From Clostridia bacterium (GTDB lineage Bacteria; Bacillota; Peptococcia; Peptococcales; BICA1-8), in NCBI GenBank assembly GCA_030154225.1, contig JASKKI010000013.1, positions 1 to 44,747 of the forward strand: a stretch of 44,747 nucleotides of DNA, given 5' to 3'. The first letter of the stretch is position 1. Every line of letters begins with the position of its first letter. The notes below the pieces were generated by a model, which saw nothing but the letters and a program-made list of their open reading frames with translations, was not told the origin of the DNA and searched no databases. Shown piece after piece: positions 25,983 to 33,617 of the stretch. The position numbers were made by a program, and so were the translations under genes.

Positions 25983-26594
25983 ATGGTTATTAAGTATCAA
26001 AATTTAGGACTTATTATCCTTGCCGGTGGTAAAAGCAGTAGAATGGGTAAAGATAAAGCCTTTTTAGAACTGGGTGAAGGCACCTTAATTGAAATGCTGG
26101 TTGAAAAGGGTAGGGATTTTGGCTTTGATGAAATAATAATTGTCAGCAATGAGATAGAAAAATACTTATTTTTAAAAGTAAAAGTTGTCAAGGATTTTTA
26201 TCCCGGTATGGGTCCATTAGCAGGTATCCATGCCGGTTTAACCCATTCAAGATATTGGAATAATTTTGTTATTCCCTGTGATATGCCTTTTATTTCTTTA
26301 GAGCTTATTAAACAATTATTAGCTGTTCAAAATGATTGTAAGGTAGTAGTTCCGAAGATAGGTGATAAATTTCAACCTCTTGCCGCTCTTTATACAAAAG
26401 ACTGTGTTTCACACATTGCATACCTACTAGAAAATAAAATCAGTAAGGTTATTGAACTTTATGATTTGGTAAAGACTTGTTATTTGGAAATTGAGGAGAA
26501 TAATTGCTTTTTTAATATCAATACACCGGATGATTTTTTAAAAGCCAAGAAATATGTTAAGGAGGATGTGGGGTATGGAAAAAGTGAGGGTTGA
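25983..26594 (+). CDS. mobA: Molybdenum cofactor guanylyltransferase MobA
   Basis: A 203-residue nucleotidyltransferase that attaches GMP to molybdopterin to give the bis-MGD form used by FDH and the Psr-like enzyme. LAGGKSSRMGKDK (13-25) is the nucleotide-binding signature, followed by GPLAGIHAG and the metal-binding IPCDMPF. The ATG at 25983 is preferred over an in-frame TTG at 25971 because GGAGG (25973-25977) lies between them. It is the first gene behind the second riboswitch. Confidence 0.9.
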   Translation: MVIKYQNLGLIILAGGKSSRMGKDKAFLELGEGTLIEMLVEKGRDFGFDEIIIVSNEIEKYLFLKVKVVKDFYPGMGPLAGIHAGLTHSRYWNNFVIPCDMPFISLELIKQLLAVQNDCKVVVPKIGDKFQPLAALYTKDCVSHIAYLLENKISKVIELYDLVKTCYLEIEENNCFFNINTPDDFLKAKKYVKEDVGYGKSEG

Positions 26595-27597
26595 AGATGC
26601 TGTGGGAATGGTTTTAGGTCATGACATAACAAAAATTATTCCCAATGAATTTAAAGGTAGGGCCTTTAAAAAGGGCCATATAATCTCTCTGCAAGATATT
26701 CCGGAATTATTAAATCTTGGTAAAGAACACATTTATATTATGAAAACAGATAGTGGAACCATTCATGAAAATGAAGCTGCTTTGAGATTGGCAAAAGCAG
26801 GTGGAAAAATAGGAGTTTCCTTTTCTGAACCTAAGGAAGGAAAGGTAAATCTGATAGCAGATAATCCAGGCCTTTTAAAAGTAAACAGAGAACTACTTAA
26901 AACAATTAATTCTCTTGATGATATCATGTTTGCCACCTCCCATAATAACCGTCCTGTATTAAAAGGAGAGATTGTGGCCGGTACCCGGATCATTCCTCTG
27001 GTAATTGATGAAAAACCTATAAAATATATTGAAGAACTGTGTGCAAAAGAAAACTTGATTGAGATAAAACCATATAAAAAAGCTAAAGTAGGTATAGTGA
27101 CTACAGGAAATGAAGTTTATTATGGAAGAATTAAAGATGCCTTTGGTCCGGTATTAAGAAATAAATTAGAGCCTTATGGCTGTACTATTTGGGGACAAAA
27201 AATAGTTTCTGATTCCCAGGAACAAATTCAAGTAGCAATAAAGGATTTTATGCAAGAAGGGGTAGATATTATCCTGACTACAGGGGGAATGTCTGTCGAT
27301 CCTGATGACGTAACCCCTTCAGCTATCAGAGAGTTGGGAACAAGGATAATATCTTATGGTGCACCTGTCCTTCCTGGGGCTATGTTCCTGATGGGATACC
27401 TGGGGAATATCCCCATTATGGGGTTGCCGGGTTGTGTTATGTATGCCAAAATAACGGTTTTTGATTTGATCTTGCCCCGTGTACTTGCAGGTGAAGTTAT
27501 AAATAAGTCTGATATAGTTGAATTAGGTCATGGTGGTCTCTGTTTTGAATGTAAGCCCTGCCGCTACCCAAACTGCAGTTTTGGGAAAGGAGTTTAA
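26575..27597 (+). CDS. MoeA/MoaB-like molybdopterin-binding protein with a C-terminal Cys motif
   Basis: A 340-residue protein. The N-terminal half is a MoeA-like region (VEDAVGMVLGHDITKIIP). The second half is a MogA/MoaB-like molybdopterin-binding fold (VGIVTTGNEVYYG, LTTGGMSVDPDDVTPSAIR, PGAMFLMGYL, MGLPGCVMY). It ends in a Cys-rich tail, CFECKPCRYPNC, that probably binds a metal or an Fe-S cluster. The ATG at 26575 has AAGGAGG 8 bases upstream and overlaps mobA by 20 bases. Homologues occur near molybdenum hydroxylases and cofactor-insertion genes, but I know no defined reaction. Confidence 0.78.
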   Translation: MEKVRVEDAVGMVLGHDITKIIPNEFKGRAFKKGHIISLQDIPELLNLGKEHIYIMKTDSGTIHENEAALRLAKAGGKIGVSFSEPKEGKVNLIADNPGLLKVNRELLKTINSLDDIMFATSHNNRPVLKGEIVAGTRIIPLVIDEKPIKYIEELCAKENLIEIKPYKKAKVGIVTTGNEVYYGRIKDAFGPVLRNKLEPYGCTIWGQKIVSDSQEQIQVAIKDFMQEGVDIILTTGGMSVDPDDVTPSAIRELGTRIISYGAPVLPGAMFLMGYLGNIPIMGLPGCVMYAKITVFDLILPRVLAGEVINKSDIVELGHGGLCFECKPCRYPNCSFGKGV

Positions 27598-27600
27598 AGT

Positions 27601-28845
27601 ATGTTTAAAGGAGTTCAGCTTGAAGAAGCACAAAAATTGTTATTAGAAGTAACAGATATAATGCCGAGTATAACAATATCATTAGAAAAAGCATTGGGTA
27701 AAGTATTAGCCGAAGGAGTTTTTGCCCCCATAAATGTTCCTCACTTTAGGAGATCCCCACTAGATGGTTTTGCCCTAAAAGCGTGTGATACAATAGGAGC
27801 ATCGGTAAATACACCTCGAATAATTGAAATTATTGATGAAGTACAGGCTGGAGATACAAGGGAAATAAATACTTTACCCCACAACTGTGGAGTAAAAATA
27901 ATGACTGGTGCACCTTTACCCCTCGAAGCAGATGTAGTCATTAAAAAAGAAGATGTTATCTATAAAAATAATAAAATATATGTAACTGAAGAATTATGTA
28001 AAAATAATAATGTTATTTTCGTCGGCTCTGACCTGGAAGAAGGACAGCTTATTTTTTCGGAAGGAGAAAATTTAGGACCATATCATATTGGTGTATTAGC
28101 AGCTTTAGGGTTAATCTATGTTAAAGTTTATCAAATCCCGGAAATTGCCCTGATAAGCACAGGAAATGAACTTAAAAATCCGGGAGAAAAATTGGCATAT
28201 GGACAAATTTATAACAGTAATCTATACTCTTTAAAATCATTAATTACTAGTTTGGGTGGAGAAGCCCACAATCTTGGAATCGTTCAGGATAATGAGGAAG
28301 AAATAAAAGAAAAAATTTCACAAGCTTTAAACAAATATCAAATGGTATTGACAACAGGCGGTGCTTCAGTTGGTGATTATGACTTGATAGAGAAAGTTTT
28401 AAAAATGATTGATGCTTCAATTCTTTTTAATAGAGTGGCTATTAAGCCCGGTTCACCAGTTATTGCAGGAGTTAAAGATGGTAAATTAATTATAGGTTTA
28501 TCCGGTAATCCGGCTGCCGCTTTAATAAGTTTTGAATTACTAATAAGGCCCCTTATTAAAAAAATGTTGGGTTATCAAAAATTTGCAAATAGATACTTAG
28601 AAGCAGAGCTTGAAGATGGTTTTTCAAAAACAAGTCCTCAACGAAGATTTTTACGGGTCCGAATAACCTATGAAAATGGCAAGTGGGTAGCGAGACAGAC
28701 TGGCAAACAACAATCCAGTATTTTAAGATCTATGGTCGGTTGCAATGCACTAGTAGATATCCCCAGAGGTTCAGGACCTATTGCACCGGGTTCTGTAGTA
28801 AAGGCTATATTATTAAAGGAGGAACTATTATGTTACCACCTATAG
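27601..28845 (+). CDS. moeA: Molybdopterin molybdenumtransferase MoeA (second copy)
   Basis: A 414-residue MoeA with PHFRRSPLDGFAL, the KIMTGAPLPLEADVVIKKED stretch, STGNELKNPGEKL, LTTGGASVGDYD, AIKPGSPVIAG and GLSGNPAAA. It should insert molybdate into molybdopterin-AMP. The central loop reads DGF and the PGxPxxxG motif carries Ser rather than Lys, unlike the MoeA at 7482, consistent with a paralogue of different metal preference (inference). It starts 3 bases after the preceding gene and its end overlaps mobB by 16 bases. Confidence 0.9.
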   Translation: MFKGVQLEEAQKLLLEVTDIMPSITISLEKALGKVLAEGVFAPINVPHFRRSPLDGFALKACDTIGASVNTPRIIEIIDEVQAGDTREINTLPHNCGVKIMTGAPLPLEADVVIKKEDVIYKNNKIYVTEELCKNNNVIFVGSDLEEGQLIFSEGENLGPYHIGVLAALGLIYVKVYQIPEIALISTGNELKNPGEKLAYGQIYNSNLYSLKSLITSLGGEAHNLGIVQDNEEEIKEKISQALNKYQMVLTTGGASVGDYDLIEKVLKMIDASILFNRVAIKPGSPVIAGVKDGKLIIGLSGNPAAALISFELLIRPLIKKMLGYQKFANRYLEAELEDGFSKTSPQRRFLRVRITYENGKWVARQTGKQQSSILRSMVGCNALVDIPRGSGPIAPGSVVKAILLKEELLCYHL

Positions 28846-29336
28846 TTTCAGTTGTAGGTACAACAGGTTCGGGCAAAACTACATTTCTGGAAAGGCTAAT
28901 AAAAGAATTAAAAAAAAGAAATTGGAAAATCGGAGTAATTAAAAATGATGTGCATGGATTTGATATTGATAAACCGGGAAAGTCCACCTGGCGTTTTCGA
29001 GAAGCAGGCGCAGATAATGTTATGATTTGTGGGCCTGATAAAATGGCTTTTATAGAAAAACATCAGGAAAAAAAGAGCTTAGATGCTTATTTATCCTATT
29101 TCCGAGAAATGGATTTAGTATTAACAGAAGGATTTAAGCGGGAAAATAAACCTAAAATAGAGTTATATAGAAAGGATAATGCTAAAGACTATATTCTATG
29201 TAATGAAGATGAGCTAATAGCTTTTGTAACCGATGATATCCCACCTAAAGAAATTGCTAAACCAATTTTTGGTTTTGAAGAAATCTCAAAAATTGCCGAT
29301 TTTCTGGAAGAAATCTTTATAAAAACCGGGATTTAG
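28830..29336 (+). CDS. mobB: Molybdopterin-guanine dinucleotide biosynthesis adapter MobB
   Basis: A 168-residue P-loop GTPase-like protein (VGTTGSGKTTFLERL) with DVHGFDIDKPGKSTW and LTEGFKRENKPKIEL. It is closely similar in motif pattern to the MobB half of the fusion at 13109, but free-standing. It assists MobA in making MGD. The ATG at 28830 has AAAGGAGG upstream. Last gene of the riboswitch operon, closed by a hairpin. Confidence 0.9.
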   Translation: MLPPIVSVVGTTGSGKTTFLERLIKELKKRNWKIGVIKNDVHGFDIDKPGKSTWRFREAGADNVMICGPDKMAFIEKHQEKKSLDAYLSYFREMDLVLTEGFKRENKPKIELYRKDNAKDYILCNEDELIAFVTDDIPPKEIAKPIFGFEEISKIADFLEEIFIKTGI

Positions 29337-29347
29337 TATCCCGGTTT
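29323..29347. terminator. Bidirectional terminator between mobB and the polyferredoxin gene
   Basis: AAACCGGGAT (29323-29332) pairs perfectly with ATCCCGGTTT (29338-29347). A-rich and T-rich flanks on both sides let it serve both converging genes. It overlaps both coding ends. Confidence 0.8.
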
Positions 29348-30437
29348 ATCTTTTGCATAAAAAACACAAATTGTTTTCATCATTGGTTAATTCAAAATAG
29401 TCTTGCTGGCATTTTTCGCAAGTCCTTTTTTCAGCTTCTCCTAAAATTTGCGGTTGGGTACTGATTAAATCTTTAACAGTTAAATTTACAGACCAATCCA
29501 GTCCTTGATAAAAACAGACATCTCGACAGATATTACAACCTGTACATAAGCCAGGTATAAAGATTAGTTGTTTATATTCACTCTCATTTTTAATTTGTAT
29601 AGCATTTGCTGGGCACAAACGACTACAGACACCACAAAAGTTACAATTAGTTAATTTAAGTTTTTTTGTTGGGAGGGTTACAGAAAGGTTAACATTATTG
29701 TGATTTTTTAGTGCTTCTAGTAAATATTGTTTTTTTAAGGGTTTTAATTTCTCTATTTTTTCATTATCTTTAGCATCCAGGTTTTCTAAAGCGGAATTTA
29801 AGATCTGCTTAGATAAAGTTTTAGAACCGGTAAAAATTGATTTGAAAAAAGAGCGCCTACCAGATGCCGGTTGTATATTACTAGTTTTTATGAAAGGTAT
29901 TAAATCCGCTACTTTATTAACAAAGAAAAGTTTGTTATCAAAATCAATAAATACATTTTTATACTCTTCTAAATCTGAAAGTATTTTAATTTCTGCTTGT
30001 AAGCATTGCTTACAATGGTTAGCATCCTGGAATATAACAACTTTTCGGAAAGTAGCAAGTAATTTTAGGACTAACTCAGGATAGAGTTGACCTAAACAGT
30101 TAATTTTAGTAACATAATTTTTGTATTTATTTTCTAATTTAGTATACAAAGGAGAACAACTGATTATTAAAGTATCATTATTATCTTCTTTAACTTCCAG
30201 TAATTGATCTTCATTTAGTTTAAAAACATGGTTTGGGCATACTGTTACACAAAGTCCACAGGAAATACAATCATTTATTTTTATACTATTTTTATCCAAA
30301 GTAATTCCTTGAGTGGGACAAATTTCCATACATTTTTGACATGATGATTTGGGAGTAATATTGTTACTGCAAAGGCTTGGTCTAACTATTACTGGAGATA
30401 AATATTCTAGAAAAGATACTAGTTTTTCAATATCCAT
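29346..30437 (-). CDS. Polyferredoxin with split 4Fe-4S domains and a C-terminal zinc-ribbon-like motif
   Basis: A 363-residue cytoplasmic iron-sulfur protein. An N-terminal pair of clusters (CQKCMEIC, CISCGLCVTVC) is separated by about 170 residues with extra cysteines (HCKQC) from a C-terminal pair (CNFCGVCSRLC, CTGCNICRDVC). The last 30 residues hold CEKC and CFLC, like a zinc ribbon. I do not recognise a named family; the layout resembles ferredoxins found near membrane molybdoenzymes or heterodisulfide-reductase-like systems. An electron-shuttle role with FDH or AOR is only a suggestion. The ATG has GGGAGG upstream. Confidence 0.7.
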   Translation of the reverse strand: MDIEKLVSFLEYLSPVIVRPSLCSNNITPKSSCQKCMEICPTQGITLDKNSIKINDCISCGLCVTVCPNHVFKLNEDQLLEVKEDNNDTLIISCSPLYTKLENKYKNYVTKINCLGQLYPELVLKLLATFRKVVIFQDANHCKQCLQAEIKILSDLEEYKNVFIDFDNKLFFVNKVADLIPFIKTSNIQPASGRRSFFKSIFTGSKTLSKQILNSALENLDAKDNEKIEKLKPLKKQYLLEALKNHNNVNLSVTLPTKKLKLTNCNFCGVCSRLCPANAIQIKNESEYKQLIFIPGLCTGCNICRDVCFYQGLDWSVNLTVKDLISTQPQILGEAEKRTCEKCQQDYFELTNDENNLCFLCKR

Positions 30438-30514
30438 GTTGCTAAACCTCCCTTAAAACCAGCGCTAAATATAGTTTAAATTTTTTTATAAAACACTGCA
30501 ACCTAAAAATGAAA

Positions 30515-30564
30515 GGGACACACCTCTCATATAATGCCTAACTCTGGGGTCGAGGTATGTCCCC
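30515..30564. repeat. Dispersed palindromic repeat, copy 2 (inverted relative to 7407)
   Basis: GGGACACACCTC and GAGGTATGTCCCC form the ends. Read on the minus strand it shares the ends, the CCCCAGA interior and a downstream TTTCATT with the copy at 7407-7455. It lies in the gap between two minus-strand genes. Confidence 0.7.
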
Positions 30565-30599
30565 CTAATTAATAATCCTCTGGGTGGCCAGAGCATTTA

Positions 30600-30974
30600 T
30601 CATTTTAATAGCGTTCCTTTTTGATCAACAACTTTTTCTACTATGGGAATATCCTGGTTTAAAAATTTTAAAGCTTCTTTTACTAGCTTGGTTAAATAAC
30701 CACAGCAATGTTTTTCTACTCTAACTGTTATTATTTTATCCAGGTGGTGTTCCTTAATAATATTGGCTAATTTTACTATGCATTCTGAGTTATTATCTAG
30801 CTTTGGACAAACTAAATCACTATTTTTTTCTTTAATAAAATCATAATAAAAATTAGTATAAAAAGATGGAACACATTCGGCAATTAATAATAATTCTTTA
30901 TCTTTTTGTTTTATTGCAGAAGGGGTTATTTTATAGAAAGGCCAACCACAATTTTTTAGCTGGTTATTTGTCAT
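30600..30974 (-). CDS. Truncated paralogue of the adjacent ferredoxin-linked protein (C-terminal domain only)
   Basis: A 124-residue protein matching, motif by motif, the C-terminal half of the gene at 31086: ECVPSFYTNFYYDFIKEK against DCVPIAYANFHQELLKEK, CPKLDN in both, and HCCGYLTKLVKEAL against PCCGGLSMLVKKAI. The N-terminal ferredoxin domain is absent. The ATG at 30974 follows GCAGGAG; longer in-frame starts give an unlikely leader. Three cysteine positions (CVP, CPK, CCG) are conserved and may bind a metal or cluster. It looks like a tandem partial duplication; function unknown. Confidence 0.7.
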   Translation of the reverse strand: MTNNQLKNCGWPFYKITPSAIKQKDKELLLIAECVPSFYTNFYYDFIKEKNSDLVCPKLDNNSECIVKLANIIKEHHLDKIITVRVEKHCCGYLTKLVKEALKFLNQDIPIVEKVVDQKGTLLK

Positions 30975-31061
30975 ATTCATCACTCCTGCTATTAATTTAT
31001 GAATATTTTTTGTGTATTGATAATAAGCAGGAAGCAATAAAATTATTATTGGCGTTAGTTT

Positions 31062-31092
31062 ATAAAAAAGGTAGACCATTTGAGTCTACCTT
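31062..31092 (-). terminator. Terminator of the ferredoxin gene at 31086
   Basis: On the minus strand AAGGTAGAC pairs with GTCTACCTT, followed by a T-run. The stem includes the stop codon. It separates this gene from its downstream paralogue. Confidence 0.75.
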
Positions 31093-31823
31093 AAAATATT
31101 TCCTCTTACTCCAATAATTTTTTCTTTTACAGGTACATCAACACCAGATTGCTCTATAGCCTTTTTGACTAGCATACTTAAACCACCACAGCAGGGAACT
31201 TCCATTCTAGCGATAGTAATACTCTTAATATTATTGTACTTAATAATTTCGGTAAGCTTATTGACATAAGGAGCTGTGTTATCAAGTTTAGGGCAGGCAA
31301 TAGCTACCGCTTTTTCTTTCAATAATTCCTGGTGGAAGTTGGCATAAGCTATTGGTACACAATCGGCAGCAACTAATAAGTCAGCATTTTGAAAATACGG
31401 TGCATTGACAGGAACAAGATGTAATTGTACAGGCCATTGTCTAAGCTCGGAATTTATATTAACTTTTTCCGATGTTGTTTCTTGAGTAAAAGATTGGGTC
31501 CTACTTCCGGGACATCCTCCAAAGAATTGGGGTCTGCTACCGGGACAACTTCCAATGTGTTGGTTGCTAGTAGTTTGCTTTAATTGTTCTAGTCGTAGTT
31601 GAACCGCTTCTTCATCAAACTCATCGGCTTCCCTTTCAATAATTTGGATGGCATCTTGCGGACATTCCCCTAAACAGTTTCCTAAACCGTCACAGAGGTT
31701 ATCGGCAACTAATTTAGCTTTACCATTAATAATTTGAATTGCACCTTCGTGACAGGATGGAATACATAAACCACAACCATTACATTTTTCTTCATCAATA
31801 TGAACAATTTTTCTCATTACCAT
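31086..31823 (-). CDS. Two-cluster ferredoxin with a Cys-rich C-terminal domain
   Basis: A 245-residue protein. The N-terminus holds two [4Fe-4S] motifs (CNGCGLCIPSC and CDGLGNCLGEC). A linker contains two CPGSR units separated by about 8 residues. The C-terminal domain has DCVP, CPKLDN and PCCGG. Proteins of this build are common in anaerobes, often with hcp, and their role is undefined; electron delivery to the hybrid-cluster protein is a fair guess. AAGGAGG precedes the ATG. A Crp/Fnr-type box lies about 130 bases upstream, shared in style with hcp. Confidence 0.78.
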   Translation of the reverse strand: MVMRKIVHIDEEKCNGCGLCIPSCHEGAIQIINGKAKLVADNLCDGLGNCLGECPQDAIQIIEREADEFDEEAVQLRLEQLKQTTSNQHIGSCPGSRPQFFGGCPGSRTQSFTQETTSEKVNINSELRQWPVQLHLVPVNAPYFQNADLLVAADCVPIAYANFHQELLKEKAVAIACPKLDNTAPYVNKLTEIIKYNNIKSITIARMEVPCCGGLSMLVKKAIEQSGVDVPVKEKIIGVRGNILR

Positions 31824-31953
31824 TTTTTATTCCTCCTTTTATACTTTAAGAAATTTTCTCGGTTCAATTACTAGCGGCTATGACTAGTATAATTTTTTTA
31901 ACAAAAACTTTATTGCTTTAATTATATTGTAAAGATTATAGGTCATAGGGTCG

Positions 31954-31967
31954 GTGATATTAATCAC
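31954..31967 (-). promoter_or_regulatory. Crp/Fnr-type box upstream of the ferredoxin gene
   Basis: GTGATATTAATCAC is a GTGA-N6-TCAC palindrome. Read towards the gene at 31086-31823, a TACAAT -10 (31926-31931) would put the box centre at -41.5, the class II activator position. A matching box precedes hcp. Confidence 0.6.
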
Positions 31968-31996
31968 AAATTTAAAAAAATGGTTATAATTGTCGC

Positions 31997-32031
31997 GTAT
32001 AAGGGCCAGACAAAAAGTCCGGCCCTTATAC
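31997..32031 (-). terminator. Strong hairpin after hcp
   Basis: A 15-bp stem with one mismatch (GTATAAGGGCC/GGCCCTTATAC plus GAC/GTC) and a 5-base loop lies 20 bases beyond the hcp stop. It lacks a clear T-run, so it may stabilise the 3' end rather than terminate alone. Confidence 0.6.
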
Positions 32032-32050
32032 TAGTCACTTATTATTTATT

Positions 32051-33337
32051 TTAACCTAACATTTCCTTTAAATCTTCTTGGGGATTTCCGATTAATTTTA
32101 AACCAAAGTTATCAACTAAAACATTTAGGACACCGGGAGTGATAAATTCAGGAGCTTTGGCACCTATACGGATATCTTTTACACCCAGGCTAAATAATCC
32201 TAAAAGAATAGCTACAGCTTTTTGTTCAAACCAGGATAGAACAATACTTACAGGCAAGTCATTAATATCACATTCAAAAGCATCCGCAAGTGCTAAAGCA
32301 ATTTTTACTGCGGAAACTGAGTTATTACATTGACCCAGGTCAATAAAACGGGGAATATTAGTACCTGGTACAGTTCCGTAATCTACATCATTAAATCTAA
32401 ATTTACCGCAAGAGGTTGTTAAGATTACACATTCTTTAGGTAAAGAAGTGGCGAGTTCTCTATAATATTCATTACCTTTTCCAGGTGCATCACATCCTGC
32501 AATAACAAAAAATCTTTTTATTTTACCAGTTTTTACGGCCTCAATTATTTCTGGTGCTAAACCTAAGACAGTCTGATGGTGGAAGCCAGTGGTTAATGTT
32601 TTATCAGAATTTATATTTGCTTCAGGTAATTCCAAAGCTTTATTAATAATTGGAGTAAAATCATTATTTTTAATCTTTTCTACACCTTCCAAACCTGCTA
32701 CTTCATAAGAGAAAGTTCTATCGGCATATGAGCCTTTAATAGGCATTACACAGTTTGTAGTTGCTAAAATTGCTCCGGGAAACTCTTCGAATACTTTTCT
32801 TTGGTCAAACCAGGATTTACCTACATTACCTTTTAAATGGGGGTATTTTTTTAATTCTGGGTAACCATGAGCTGGTAACATTTCCGAATGGGTGTAAATA
32901 TTTATTCCTTTACCAGCACTTTGTTTTAATAACTCTTCTAACGCCAGTAGATTATGTCCGGTAACTAAAATGCATTTACCTTCAATTCTATCATTTGTAA
33001 CTTGAACAGGTTGAGGAACACCTAATCTATCGGTATGGGCTTTATCCAATAGTTCCATTACCCTTACAGTAGCGGAACCTACTTTTAAAGCCATTTTTAT
33101 ATGTTCATCCAGATTAAAGTTAACATTTGTTAATGTGAAATATAATGCTTCATGGGTAATTTTATCAACTTCTGGGTCGGTATAACCCAATTCTCTAGCA
33201 TGGGTTGCATAAGCAGCCACACCTTTTAAACCAAATACAATGGTATCTTGTAAACTAGCTAAATCTTCATTTTTTCCACAGACGCCAATTTTAGTACAAC
33301 CGCCTTTGGGAGTTTGTTCGCACTGATAACAAAACAT
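32051..33337 (-). CDS. hcp: Hybrid-cluster protein (short form, class III-like)
   Basis: A 428-residue hybrid-cluster (prismane) protein, linked to hydroxylamine or NO/nitrosative-stress metabolism. The N-terminal cluster ligands are Cys3, Cys6, Cys14 and Cys20. Hybrid-cluster regions are visible: TGHNLLALEELL, NCVMP, CDAPGKGNE, TSCGKFRF, QCNNS and WFEQKA. It is about 110 residues shorter than class I/II proteins, consistent with the class III form that lacks a helical insert after the first domain. The ATG at 33337 has AAGGAGG upstream and gives the usual MFCYQCEQT start; a longer frame has no ribosome site. Confidence 0.93.
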   Translation of the reverse strand: MFCYQCEQTPKGGCTKIGVCGKNEDLASLQDTIVFGLKGVAAYATHARELGYTDPEVDKITHEALYFTLTNVNFNLDEHIKMALKVGSATVRVMELLDKAHTDRLGVPQPVQVTNDRIEGKCILVTGHNLLALEELLKQSAGKGINIYTHSEMLPAHGYPELKKYPHLKGNVGKSWFDQRKVFEEFPGAILATTNCVMPIKGSYADRTFSYEVAGLEGVEKIKNNDFTPIINKALELPEANINSDKTLTTGFHHQTVLGLAPEIIEAVKTGKIKRFFVIAGCDAPGKGNEYYRELATSLPKECVILTTSCGKFRFNDVDYGTVPGTNIPRFIDLGQCNNSVSAVKIALALADAFECDINDLPVSIVLSWFEQKAVAILLGLFSLGVKDIRIGAKAPEFITPGVLNVLVDNFGLKLIGNPQEDLKEMLG

Positions 33338-33377
33338 AAAATAATTCCTCCTTAAATCAATTATTAATTTCATTTAA

Positions 33378-33419
33378 ATCATAAGAGAATTTATGTCATT
33401 ATGCAGTGATATATATCAC
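33378..33419 (-). promoter_or_regulatory. hcp promoter with Crp/Fnr-type (HcpR-like) box
   Basis: GTGATATATATCAC (33406-33419) is a perfect 14-bp palindrome of the GTGA-N6-TCAC type. A TATGAT -10 (33378-33383) implies a start near 33371, placing the box centre exactly at -41.5 with no good -35. This is the classic arrangement for a class II Crp/Fnr activator; HcpR is the family member known to control hcp genes. Confidence 0.7.
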
Positions 33420-33617
33420 AAATATAGAAATTTTTATTACCCTATGCCTTTTTTGTATGACTTTAATTCATTCAGATAAAAATAAGTAGGTTAAATAAAG
33501 AGGATCTTACAAATTCTTTGCTAATTTAATTTAAGTAGCACAACATTTTAATGTAATCATGGCAATTTTTATAGGAAAAAACCTATTTTAATAGCTTACA
33601 AATAAGGAGGAAAAACC

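Noticed and set aside
33560-33576. TGGCAATTTTTATAGG as a second sigma-54 promoter
   Set aside because: The -24 half is partly present but the -12 TTGC is missing.
33541-33617. Hairpin ATAGG/CCTAT before the siroheme gene as an attenuator
   Set aside because: The stem is only 5 bp and the T-run is weak; chance pairing in AT-rich DNA is likely.
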